Under the pieces are notes generated by a model. The model worked only from the letters and a program-made list of their open reading frames with translations. It was not told the DNA's origin and ran no database searches. A stretch of 64,000 nucleotides of DNA from Singulisphaera sp. GTDB lineage: Bacteria > Planctomycetota > Planctomycetia > Isosphaerales > Isosphaeraceae. The translations under genes were made by a program, and so were the position numbers. The stretch lies in the NCBI GenBank assembly GCA_027451445.1, contig DAIDJG010000136.1, forward strand, positions 19,966 to 83,965, in the 5' to 3' direction. Positions 44,278 through 52,964 of the stretch are shown one piece after another (position 1 is the stretch's first letter; the number at the start of each line of letters is the position of its first letter).

Positions 44278-44302
44278 CATCCCCTCACCGAGGGAGGGGA
44301 TG
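44278..44302 (-). promoter_or_regulatory. Hairpin in the predicted P-II leader
   Basis: Nine-base perfect inverted repeat, CATCCCCTC (44278-44286) and GAGGGGATG (44294-44302), with a 7-base loop, 34 bases before the proposed TTG start. It could fold in the mRNA and influence translation. The ATG at 44280 is buried in it. Confidence 0.45.
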
Positions 44303-44434
44303 TTGGCCGTCTCGGTTTCCCAACTATCGCACGAGGGCGAGTGCTTGACAATACGGGCAGACCATCGGACAGTGAAGGTAAGTCCCTGAACCAAGCGCTT
44401 GTTGCAACGAATTGACGACCGTACGAGGTGATGC

Positions 44435-45172
44435 ATGCGACGGGTCCTGGCTATGTTTCTGTCGTCCTCCCTTCTGATCGCCGTTGGCTGCGGCAGCCAG
44501 GGCTACGAGAGGCGCCTGACCAAGACCCTGGAAAACATGCGCTATCAGAAACGACTCAACGACAATCTCATGCCGGCCCCGAAGCGCGAGGAAGGGAAGT
44601 ACGAGCAGCTCCTGATCTTCATTCGCCCTCCTCAAAAGATGGCCTGGGCGAAGGAGTTTCTTTTCGCGCCGGTCGAGCCTGGCCGGTTCGATCTGGAAGG
44701 AAGCTTTCTGGACGCGGACAAAAAGGCAAACCTTCACGTCCTGGCGCGTATCAAACAGCCCAAGAACACCGCAAAGAAAAAGACCCCTTCACCGGCTGAC
44801 AACGTCGCGCGAGGCGAGTTCAACACGGACGTCCTGGCCGTCATTAACGGCGTCTACGGCACTGACATTGACCTCGCCAAGTTCAAGGAAGACGTCGAGA
44901 AGGGGAACAAGTTCAAGCACCACACCATCGATGCCAACGACCGGAACGTCCAGATCTACCTTTACGGCGGGAAGGACGACACCCACCAGGTGGCTCTGAT
45001 CTTCGAGTATCCCAAGAGCGAACAGACGATTTTGATCTCGAAGATCAAGTTGTGCTTGGAGTCGTTCGCCGTCGGCGCCAGGGCTCGCGCCAACTACGAG
45101 GGCGCCGGCGAAGAGGGAACGGAAGGCGGAGCCACTGGCGGTGGAGCTGCTGGCGGTGGCGTCGCATTCTAA
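44435..45172 (+). CDS. Putative lipoprotein, unknown
   Basis: 245 residues. Signal with lipobox 'LLIAVGCG' (Cys about 19). The mature part is charged and mixed alpha/beta: 'QLLIFIRPPQKMAWAKEFLFAPVEPGRFDLEGSFLDADKKANLHVLARIK', a Lys-rich linker, then 'FNTDVLAVINGVYGTDIDLAKFKEDVEKGNKFKHHTIDANDRNVQIYLYGGKDDTHQVALIFEYPK'. The tail is Gly-rich. No family recognised. Divergent from the P-II gene across about 190 bases. Confidence 0.75.
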   Translation: MRRVLAMFLSSSLLIAVGCGSQGYERRLTKTLENMRYQKRLNDNLMPAPKREEGKYEQLLIFIRPPQKMAWAKEFLFAPVEPGRFDLEGSFLDADKKANLHVLARIKQPKNTAKKKTPSPADNVARGEFNTDVLAVINGVYGTDIDLAKFKEDVEKGNKFKHHTIDANDRNVQIYLYGGKDDTHQVALIFEYPKSEQTILISKIKLCLESFAVGARARANYEGAGEEGTEGGATGGGAAGGGVAF

Positions 45173-45190
45173 CGTGGTTCTCGTCCGGAT

Positions 45191-45213
45191 GGCGCATGGC
45201 GTCGCCATGCGCC
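45191..45213. terminator. 23-base palindrome between convergent genes
   Basis: GGCGCATGGCG, one T, then its exact complement CGCCATGCGCC: an 11-base inverted repeat with a one-base centre, 18 bases after the lipoprotein stop and 95 before the convergent giant gene ends. No T-run follows. Possible two-way terminator or a protein-binding palindrome. Confidence 0.5.
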
Positions 45214-45308
45214 GTTACGAGTTTGCAAGGCAGAGAACATATAGCCCTCGGGCCGTGCTCATCAACGAATCGTCCGGCAGCGGTAGTCGCGTCCACCACA
45301 CCGGACGC

Positions 45309-48300
45309 TCACTTTCCTGTGGTTCCGTTCGCTTCCGCAACCGCCTGTGAAAGGACCTCCAGTCGGATGTCCTTGAACCGCACTTCCGTCGGCCCGCCCG
45401 AGTGAAGTTGAAGCGCGAAGATTCCGCGCTTGGATCCGGCCGGATCGTCGAGATCGACGCAAGGTTTACCGTTGAGGAACGTCTGGATCTTGCTTCCGAC
45501 CGCACGGATTTCGTAGCGATTCCACTCACCGGGCTTGAGCGCATCCTCACCTGACATCGGCCAGAGGAGCGCCCGACCGTTCTCTTCGTAGAGCTTGCCC
45601 CACCATCCTGGGCCAACATCGGCCTGATAGCCGCGCATCTCGCCGTTCGGCAACGCCTCACTTCGGAACTGGACTCCGCTGTTCCCTTCGTTGCGTACGA
45701 GCTTCACCTGAAGCGTCAGGCGGAAGTCATCGGCCACCATCTCGCTGCGTAGGAAGTTGTTGTGCGACAAGCCTTTGGTCTTGCCGATGATTTCGTCGCC
45801 GTCGACGTTCCAAAGAGTGTGGTCGCCGACCCATCCCGTGAGATCGCGTCCGTTGAAGAAGCCTGGGGCGTTCTCCGCCGTGGCGAGCGTCTCGGTCTGC
45901 GACGGACTGGCAAGATACGCGACGAGAGACCGGATCTCGTGCTCTGAGAGCGGCTTCCAGAGGTCGTCAGGCATCATCGACTGGTCGCTATGGCGACGCT
46001 CATCGATGTCGCCTTTCGGGATCGTTACGATTTCGTTCGCCAGGACCAGGGTGACCGCATCGCGGTCTTCGGAGCGAATGATTCCCGTCAGGATTCGCCC
46101 GTTCTTCGTCGCCACCACGGTGGCCGCGTAGTCCTTGCCGATCAGGGCGCTCGGGTCGAGCACATTGGAGAGCACGTAATCAAGATCGGCGCGGTTTGAG
46201 CCCGTCAGTTCCGGCCCAACCCTGCCCCCGGTGCCGAACAATGTGTGGCACTGCTGGCATGTCTTGGTGAACACGGCCCGGCCGAGCGCTGGGTCGGGAA
46301 CGCGCGTCGGCTTGGTCGTGAGCGTTTTCTTGTACCGAGCGATCGTCGCCACCCGGTCCGCCGAGGTCTCCCGAGCCTGACCCCAAACGCGGCCAACGAG
46401 CTCGTCCAGTTCCTTGTTGCGATGATTGCGCAACTGTCGCACGACATCGGCCGAAAGCTGGTTGGCCATGACTCGCCCAGCTCCAACAGCCGTCAAGAGC
46501 GCCCGGGCAAAGTCAACGCGCGCGGCTAGCGTATTGAGCGCATCGCGCCGCTCGTCGGGAGTCAGCTTACTGAATCGGTCGAGGATCGCCTCCGGAGTCC
46601 GGGCGTCGTCATAAGCAGCCAGTCCCCGAAGCGCCTCGCGACGGAGCGCGGTGTCGTCCAGAATCGCGAGCAGCGACGGAGCCAGGCTGGCATCGTGCAC
46701 TTTGAGCAAAGCCTCGAGCGCATCTCGTCGCTGGCGGACGTCCTCCTTGGTGTCGACGAGCCGACTGCGCAAAACCGCCAGGACGTCCGGATCGCCGAAG
46801 GTCAGACCGAGGGCATCCGTATTCGATCGAATGCGTTGGTCCTTGCTCTCGGCGAGCTTCTTCTTGACGAGCGCCCAGCCGGAAGGCATCGGGAACTGCC
46901 GTCGGCCCTTGAGCGCTTCGTTCAGGCCCTCGACGACCGCGAGCTGCTTCCGCGCATCGTTGGACTTCGCCAACTCGCCAACGAGAAGTCCCACCGCTTC
47001 AGGCGTTCCCAACGCTGCAATTCGCCGCGCCATGAAGGCAGTGACAAGCGGGATGCGCGATTCACTTGCGAGGTTCCACGCAGCCTGCGAATCCGATTCC
47101 GCCAGCGGCTCGGCAGCGTACCAGTACATCAATGGGAGATTCGGGTCGGTTGCGTCTTCCGCATGGCTCAGAAGCTTCGAGAGAACGTCGACACGATCCG
47201 GGGTAGCGAACTTCTGCAGCGCGGATGCGATCGCCAGCCGAACGATCGGAGATGGATCGGATTCCGCAAGGTTGGAGAGATGCGCGAGCAGAACAGCCCG
47301 GCCCTTGGTTTCGGATTCGAGCTGAATCGTCCACGCTCGGAAATGGGCGTCCCGATTTTCGATGCCTCTTCGAAGCCATTCGCCGCCGTCGGCCGCCGAC
47401 GTGTCGGGCCCTTGGATCGCGTACAGGGTCCAAAGGCATCGCAAGCGGATTTTCGCGTCACCGTCCCCATAGGCGATCTTGCGCAGCGATTCGGAAGTTT
47501 CTTTGTCCGGTCCGCGCTCCTGAAGGATTCGCGCTGCATGCCGAGCCTGCCAGACATTCGGTTGAACGAGATACGTCTGGATGAGATCCTTGCTCGGAAC
47601 CTGACTCAGGTCAACCTTCTTGACGGGCCTCGAGTCTCCGTACGAGACCTTGAAGATCCGGCCATTCGTACGGTCGTGCCCGTTGACGTCCCCGTGGTGG
47701 CACTGATTCTTGTCGTACCAGTCGATCATGTAGACGTTGCCGTCCGGCCCGGACTTCAGGCTCAGGATCTGCGACCAGCGGTCGTTCGCCAGGAGAAAGT
47801 CGGGAGCATGCTTGCCGACGAACCCGGAGCCCTGAGGTACGAGCAGGTCACGATTGATCCGAGCGCCGTGGATGTTGTTCATGAACAACGAGCCGCGATA
47901 CTCCTCAGGCCAGAGCCCACCCTGATAGATCAGGGCTCCCGCGTGCGCATGGCCGCCGCCCGCAAGATCGGATCGGCCATTGCCACCGTGCGGGTTCGCG
48001 CCGAGGTAGTGGCGGTGATCGGCGATCGTCTTGATATCGTCGTAGGTGTAAGGATTGAAATGAGCACCCGCCTGGCGCTCATAGCGTCCACCCTTCACGA
48101 GATGATAGAGGTGCGGGATGACACACGCGGTGATGAACGCCTGCCCGTGTTCATCGAAATCGACGCCCCAGGGATTGCTGGTGCCCTCCGCGAACACTTC
48201 GAACTTGTGCTGGGTCGGATGGTAGCGCCAGACGCCGGCATTGATCTTTGTGCGATGGCTGTCATCACCCGGCTTGCCGACGTTCGAGTGCGTGAAAACG

Positions 48301-49397
48301 CCGTGGCAGCCGTAGAGCCACCCGTCCGGTCCCCAGATAAACGAATTGAGCGTCTCGTGCGTGTCCTGCGAGCCCCACCCGTCGAGCAAGATTTGTGGCG
48401 GTCCGTCGGGCACGTCATCGTGGTTCTTGTCAGGGATGAAGAGAAAGTTGGGGGCCGCGCCCACCCAGACGCCGCCGAAGCCCAGTTCAAGGCCGCTCAC
48501 CAAGTTCAACTTGTCGGCGAAGACCTTCTTCGTGTCGAAGGTGCCGTCTCCGTTCGTGTCGTCGAAGATCAGAATACGATCCTTGGCCCGGTCTTCCGGC
48601 ACCCGAACGGGGTACGAATAGGCCTCGGCAACCCAAAGCCTTCCGCGGTCATCGATCGCGAAGGCGATCGGCTGGACGACGTCGGGCTCGCCCGCGAAGA
48701 GCGTCACCTTGAAGCCGGACGGCACGGTCATCGAAGCAGCCGCTTCACGAGGTGCGAGGCCCTCGTGGGCGTAGACGTCGGGCGTAAGCGCTCCCGAGCG
48801 CTGGGGAACGTTCGGCTTGGTCGCGAACAGCTTGAAATCGTCGAAGTTGATGTGCCCCCACCCGCCGCTGTGCTGATCAACGAGCCGGATGAAAACCATC
48901 TTGCCGACATGCGGTGTGAGGTCGACGGCGACCGGTTTCAGTTCTTCGGACTCGTCGCCTGACGTTTGAAACACCACCTTTCCGGTTTCCTGGAGCACGA
49001 TCTCAACGCGCGTCTGAGGATGCGGGCCACCGGCAACAAGAAACCGGGCGAAGGGGCGTGTCACCTTGAAGGGCCGTGAAGCGAGGGTCCCTTGCGGTGC
49101 ATCCGCCGCGCGCTCGTAGCCGCCGATCCAGTATTTCCCCTCATGCCGGCTCTTCATATCCGATCGTCGAGCCGCCACCGTATCCCCAGCGATCGGTTGC
49201 CCCACGAAGGCTTGCCCTTCGGCGGTCCAGTCCTTGAGCGTGCCGGTTTCAAAGTCGAGGTTGAGCGGCTTCCCTTGCTCGTCCGTCGGAAGCACGCCTT
49301 CAGCGCTTCCGGCAAGAGCGGGCTCGGCCGCCTGGATTACCGATGTCAACGCGAGCGCGATGAGAACGCCCGCGAAAACCAGCTTTGGGAATCGCAT
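45309..49397 (-). CDS. Giant secreted PVC-type dehydrogenase / HEAT / cytochrome / DUF1080 protein
   Basis: 1362 residues from the ATG at 49397, which starts the signal peptide 'MRFPKLVFAGVLIALALTSVIQAAEP'; the frame extends to 49811 but that part has no signal. Domains: a carbohydrate-binding-like beta domain (about 40-180, 'LNLDFETGTLKDWTAEG'); a membrane-bound-dehydrogenase beta-propeller (about 210-600, 'VTLFAGEPDVVQPIAFAIDDRGRLWVAEAYSYPVR', 'DGWLYGCHGVFTHSNVG', 'GNVYMIDWYDKNQCHHGDVNGHDRTNGRIFKVSYG'); HEAT-like helical repeats (about 620-950); a cytochrome domain with CxxCH in 'TCQQCHTLFG' near 1045; and C-terminal DUF1080 (about 1170-1345, 'FFNGRDLTGWVGDHTLWNVDGDEIIGKT', 'GVQFRSEALPNGEMRGYQADVG'). 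Likely extracellular carbohydrate oxidation or binding with electron transfer. Confidence 0.93.
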   Translation of the reverse strand: MRFPKLVFAGVLIALALTSVIQAAEPALAGSAEGVLPTDEQGKPLNLDFETGTLKDWTAEGQAFVGQPIAGDTVAARRSDMKSRHEGKYWIGGYERAADAPQGTLASRPFKVTRPFARFLVAGGPHPQTRVEIVLQETGKVVFQTSGDESEELKPVAVDLTPHVGKMVFIRLVDQHSGGWGHINFDDFKLFATKPNVPQRSGALTPDVYAHEGLAPREAAASMTVPSGFKVTLFAGEPDVVQPIAFAIDDRGRLWVAEAYSYPVRVPEDRAKDRILIFDDTNGDGTFDTKKVFADKLNLVSGLELGFGGVWVGAAPNFLFIPDKNHDDVPDGPPQILLDGWGSQDTHETLNSFIWGPDGWLYGCHGVFTHSNVGKPGDDSHRTKINAGVWRYHPTQHKFEVFAEGTSNPWGVDFDEHGQAFITACVIPHLYHLVKGGRYERQAGAHFNPYTYDDIKTIADHRHYLGANPHGGNGRSDLAGGGHAHAGALIYQGGLWPEEYRGSLFMNNIHGARINRDLLVPQGSGFVGKHAPDFLLANDRWSQILSLKSGPDGNVYMIDWYDKNQCHHGDVNGHDRTNGRIFKVSYGDSRPVKKVDLSQVPSKDLIQTYLVQPNVWQARHAARILQERGPDKETSESLRKIAYGDGDAKIRLRCLWTLYAIQGPDTSAADGGEWLRRGIENRDAHFRAWTIQLESETKGRAVLLAHLSNLAESDPSPIVRLAIASALQKFATPDRVDVLSKLLSHAEDATDPNLPLMYWYAAEPLAESDSQAAWNLASESRIPLVTAFMARRIAALGTPEAVGLLVGELAKSNDARKQLAVVEGLNEALKGRRQFPMPSGWALVKKKLAESKDQRIRSNTDALGLTFGDPDVLAVLRSRLVDTKEDVRQRRDALEALLKVHDASLAPSLLAILDDTALRREALRGLAAYDDARTPEAILDRFSKLTPDERRDALNTLAARVDFARALLTAVGAGRVMANQLSADVVRQLRNHRNKELDELVGRVWGQARETSADRVATIARYKKTLTTKPTRVPDPALGRAVFTKTCQQCHTLFGTGGRVGPELTGSNRADLDYVLSNVLDPSALIGKDYAATVVATKNGRILTGIIRSEDRDAVTLVLANEIVTIPKGDIDERRHSDQSMMPDDLWKPLSEHEIRSLVAYLASPSQTETLATAENAPGFFNGRDLTGWVGDHTLWNVDGDEIIGKTKGLSHNNFLRSEMVADDFRLTLQVKLVRNEGNSGVQFRSEALPNGEMRGYQADVGPGWWGKLYEENGRALLWPMSGEDALKPGEWNRYEIRAVGSKIQTFLNGKPCVDLDDPAGSKRGIFALQLHSGGPTEVRFKDIRLEVLSQAVAEANGTTGK

Positions 49398-49607
49398 TCG
49401 AAACCTCGATTGACGGAGCTCGGTCGAGTGAAACCATTCCTCGCGGTGGAGTCTCGCCTCAAGGATCGCAAGGCTGCGGGTCGGATGCAAGTGGAGCGAA
49501 CGAATGCGAGGGGATCGGGTTCCGTCCAGGCGCTGGCCGAGACCTCGGCGAGCCGTTACGATGGGCCTCCTCCACAACGTTTGCGATCCGCGCGCAGGAA
49601 TCGACCC

Positions 49608-51002
49608 ATGTGCCGTTGGTCTTTCTCTGTCATCCTCGTGCTCCTTGGCCAATCGGTGCACGCCGCCGACTTGCTCGCCGGTGCCGCCACTACCGACATC
49701 ACGCCTCCCCGAGGCTACAGGATGGCGGGCTATTACCAGGAACGACTCAACACAGGTACTCGCGACCCGCTCCAGGCGAAAGCCCTCGTCCTGAAACAAG
49801 GAGACCGGCAAGCCGCCCTGGTGTTTTGCGATCTGGTCTCCATCCCGCGTGACCTTACCGAGAAAGCCCGGGCACTGGCACAGTCATTAACGGGAATCCC
49901 CGCGGCCAATATCGCGATCGCAGCGACGCACAGCCACACCGGGCCCTTGTACCACGGGGTCCTCCGCGAATTCTTCCATCAACGAGCCGTCGATCGACTC
50001 GGGAAGGATCCCCAGGAAGAGGTCGACTACCCCGCCGAGCTCGCCGAGAAACTTGCCAAGGCGATCGCCAGCGCCCAGGCGAAGGCCGTTCCGATCCGCC
50101 TTGATGCCGGCAGGGGCGAGGAAGAACGTATCTCCTTCAATCGCCGCTTCCACATGAAGGACGGCACGGTCCGGTTCAACCCAGGGATCCTCAATCCGGA
50201 CATCGTCCGCGTTGCGGGCCCCATCGATCCGGATGTTGGCGTCTTGCTTGCCCGGCCGACCGGCGGAGGCCGACCGCTCGCGGCCTTGACGGTGTTCGCG
50301 CTCCATCTCGATACCGTCGGCGGCACCGAGTATTCGGCCGACTACCCCAAGGTCGTTGCGGACGAACTTGCGAAGACGCTCGGCCCGCAGTGCGTCTCAC
50401 TCTTTGGTGCCGGGACGTGCGGCGACATCAATCACATTGACGTCAAAGTCAAGCAGCGTGCGAAGACAGAAGCGATCGGCAAGCAACTCACCGAGGCCGT
50501 TCAGGCAGCGTTTCCAACTCTCAAGCCCATCGAAGTGCCTGACCTCGCAGTCGCCCACCAGGTTGTCGACGTGCCCACGCGGGAAGTGTCGGACGAGGAA
50601 GTAGCGCAAGCCAAGAAGCGGATCAACGACATCGGCACGCCTGCCCTGCCCTTCCTGGAAGCTGTGCGGACCGTGACCACACTCGACCTGCGAAGCGCCT
50701 ATCCCTCGGGTGTTGCCAAACTCGAGGTGCAGGTGTTCCGCCTTGGTGCTGATACCGCGATCGTCACGCTCCCGGGCGAGATCTTTGTCGAGCTAGGCCT
50801 GGCCATCAAGCGTGACTCGCCTTTCCGGAATACGCTCGTCATCGAGCTAGCGAACAGTGCACCGGCCTATGTGCCGACGAAAAAAGCCTTTGCGGAGGGG
50901 AGTTACGAGATCGTCAACTCGCGCGTTCGTCCGGGCGGCGGTGAGCAGCTCGTGGCAACGGCGCTCGAGCTCCTAAAATCGTTGAAAGTGACGGCGCGCT
51001 AG
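49608..51002 (+). CDS. Neutral/alkaline ceramidase-like hydrolase
   Basis: 464 residues from the ATG at 49608 (AGGAA upstream), starting a signal 'MCRWSFSVILVLLGQSVHAADLLAG'; the frame reaches 49092 but lies antisense to the giant gene there. Neutral ceramidase N-terminal family: 'GAATTDITPPRGYRMAGYYQERLNTGTRDPLQAKALVLKQGD', 'IAIAATHSHTGPLYHGV' with the zinc His-x-His pattern, and 'SLFGAGTCGDINHIDVKV' with the next His. It lacks the C-terminal Ig-like domain of full ceramidases. The substrate may be an N-acyl lipid or another amide. It is followed by the acyl-CoA synthetase gene after 15 bases, an appealing link: released fatty acid could be activated by it. Confidence 0.87.
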   Translation: MCRWSFSVILVLLGQSVHAADLLAGAATTDITPPRGYRMAGYYQERLNTGTRDPLQAKALVLKQGDRQAALVFCDLVSIPRDLTEKARALAQSLTGIPAANIAIAATHSHTGPLYHGVLREFFHQRAVDRLGKDPQEEVDYPAELAEKLAKAIASAQAKAVPIRLDAGRGEEERISFNRRFHMKDGTVRFNPGILNPDIVRVAGPIDPDVGVLLARPTGGGRPLAALTVFALHLDTVGGTEYSADYPKVVADELAKTLGPQCVSLFGAGTCGDINHIDVKVKQRAKTEAIGKQLTEAVQAAFPTLKPIEVPDLAVAHQVVDVPTREVSDEEVAQAKKRINDIGTPALPFLEAVRTVTTLDLRSAYPSGVAKLEVQVFRLGADTAIVTLPGEIFVELGLAIKRDSPFRNTLVIELANSAPAYVPTKKAFAEGSYEIVNSRVRPGGGEQLVATALELLKSLKVTAR

Positions 51003-51017
51003 AGCGAGGTGAGCGAC

Positions 51018-52964
51018 ATGCCGGGCAAGTGCGTCTGGATTCCCACACCGGAGTACGTTCGACAGACTCGTGTCTGGCAGTTCATGCACCGTCATGGGAT
51101 CCCGGATCGAGAAACACTCATCAAACGCGCCTCGACCGACATCGCATGGTTCTGGGACGCCGTGGTGGCCGAATTGCCGATCGCGTTCTTCTCGCCTTAC
51201 GAGCGCGTTCTCGACGATTCGCGGGGAATCGCCCAGACGCGCTGGTTTGTCGGCGGAACGCTCAACGTCGCCCATAACTGTCTTGACCGCCACACGTGCG
51301 ATGCGGATCGCGACCGGAAGGCGTTGATCTGGGAAGGCGAAGACGGCGCGGTGCGAGAGCTGACCTACGCCGAGCTCTTCCGCGAAACCAACCGGATCGC
51401 CAACGCACTCAAGCGGCTCGGCGTTGACCGCGGCGATCGCGTGGGCATCTTCATGCCCATGGCACCTGAGGCGGTCGCGGCGTTCCTCGCCTGCGCGAAG
51501 ATCGGCGCGATCTCGACGCCAATTTTTTCGGGGTTTGCCGCCGAGGCGGTCGCCGCACGACTGAACGACTGCAACGCGAAGATTCTGATCACCGCCGATG
51601 GTACCTATCGCCGGGGCCACATTTGGCCGCTCAAGGAATTGGCCGACGAGGCCGCTCGACTCAGCCCGACGGTCGAGCACTTGATCGTCTGGCAGCGCAC
51701 GGAGCAAAAGGTCCCTTGGACGCCGGGTCGCGACTTGTGGTGGCACGACCTGGTGGCTCGCGAGTCTAACGAGTGTCCGTCCGAAGAAATGGACTCGGAG
51801 GCGCCGTTCCTGATCGCGTATACCTCTGGCACGACCGGAAAGCCGAAGGGCGCCGTGCACGTCCACGGGGGTTTCCTCGTCAAGATCGCCCAGGAGGTTG
51901 CGTTCCAGGTCGACATGCGGAAGGAGGACACGCTCTTCTGGATCACCGACCTGGGCTGGATCATGGGCCCCTGGGAAATCGTCGGCGGACTGGCCCTCGG
52001 CGGGACCGTTATGCTCTATGAGGGCGCCCCGGACTTTCCGGGTCCCGATCGGGTTTGGGCGCTGGTGGAACGCCACAGGCCGACGATCCTCGGAGTGTCG
52101 CCCACGCTGATCCGTGCGTTGATGAGACACGGCGTCGAGCCGGTCCGCAAACACGACCGGAGCAGCTTGCGAATCCTCGCGTCGACGGGAGAACCCTGGA
52201 ACCCCGACCCCTGGCTCTGGTACTTCGAAAACGTGGGCGATGGAACGCGCCCGGTGATCAATTTCTCAGGCGGGACGGAAGCGGGAGCGTGTTTCCTTTC
52301 GGCGCTGCCAATGCAACCGCTCAAGCCCTGCTCGCTCGGCGGGCCGTCGCTTGGCATGGCTGCGAACGTTTTCGATAGCGTGGGTCAACGGATCGTCGGC
52401 GGGGTGGGGGAACTTGTCTGTACGAAGCCCTGGCCCGGGATGACCCGAGGGCTCTGGAACGACGACGACCGATTCCTCCAGACCTACTGGTCGCGCTGGC
52501 CCGGGACGTGGGTCCACGGCGACTGGGCCTCGATCGACGAGGACGGCGAGTGGTTCCTCCACGGACGGAGCGACGACACGTTGAACGTCGCTGGCAAGCG
52601 CATCGGCCCCGCCGAAGTCGAATCGGCCGCCGTCGCGCACCCGGCCGTTGCCGAGGCGGCCGCCGTCGGGGTCCCTCATGAGCTCAAAGGCGAATCAATC
52701 TGGTGCTTCGTGATCCTTCGCCACGGCTTCGAACCCAGCGAGACACTCGCCGGTGAGATCAAGGCCAGCGTGATCGCCAGCCTCGGGAAATCCTTTGCCC
52801 CCGACCGGATTCGATTCGTGAAGGACCTTCCGCGCACCCGAAGCGCCAAGATCCTCCGACGCGCACTGCGTGCCAAGCTACTCGGTCAGGATCCGGGCGA
52901 CCTGACGGGCCTGGAAAACCCGCGAGCCCTGGACGAGATTACCCCCGATCATCCGTCGCGCTGA
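51018..52964 (+). CDS. Acyl-CoA (acetyl/propionyl-type) synthetase
   Basis: 648 residues from the ATG at 51018 (GAGGTGA spaced 5 bases); a GTG at 51009 adds three residues. ANL superfamily: adenylation loop 'IAYTSGTTGKPKGAVHVHGGF' near 270, 'WITDLGWIMGPWEIVGG' near 310, 'FSGGTEAGACFL' near 415, 'HGDWASIDEDGEWFLHGRSDDTLNVAGKRIGPAEVE' near 510, and the C-terminal catalytic Lys in 'RTRSAKILRRALRAK' near 610. N-terminal 'WFVGGTLNVAHNCLDRH' marks the acetyl-CoA-synthetase subgroup. Activates a carboxylate to its CoA thioester. Its 3' end overlaps the convergent DUF2817 gene by 26 bases. Confidence 0.9.
   Translation: MPGKCVWIPTPEYVRQTRVWQFMHRHGIPDRETLIKRASTDIAWFWDAVVAELPIAFFSPYERVLDDSRGIAQTRWFVGGTLNVAHNCLDRHTCDADRDRKALIWEGEDGAVRELTYAELFRETNRIANALKRLGVDRGDRVGIFMPMAPEAVAAFLACAKIGAISTPIFSGFAAEAVAARLNDCNAKILITADGTYRRGHIWPLKELADEAARLSPTVEHLIVWQRTEQKVPWTPGRDLWWHDLVARESNECPSEEMDSEAPFLIAYTSGTTGKPKGAVHVHGGFLVKIAQEVAFQVDMRKEDTLFWITDLGWIMGPWEIVGGLALGGTVMLYEGAPDFPGPDRVWALVERHRPTILGVSPTLIRALMRHGVEPVRKHDRSSLRILASTGEPWNPDPWLWYFENVGDGTRPVINFSGGTEAGACFLSALPMQPLKPCSLGGPSLGMAANVFDSVGQRIVGGVGELVCTKPWPGMTRGLWNDDDRFLQTYWSRWPGTWVHGDWASIDEDGEWFLHGRSDDTLNVAGKRIGPAEVESAAVAHPAVAEAAAVGVPHELKGESIWCFVILRHGFEPSETLAGEIKASVIASLGKSFAPDRIRFVKDLPRTRSAKILRRALRAKLLGQDPGDLTGLENPRALDEITPDHPSR

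Noticed and set aside
46695..48962. 755-codon open frame on the plus strand
   Set aside because: It lies antisense to the giant cytochrome/DUF1080 gene; the protein is Arg/Val/Asp-rich without domain motifs, a typical shadow of a G+C-rich gene.
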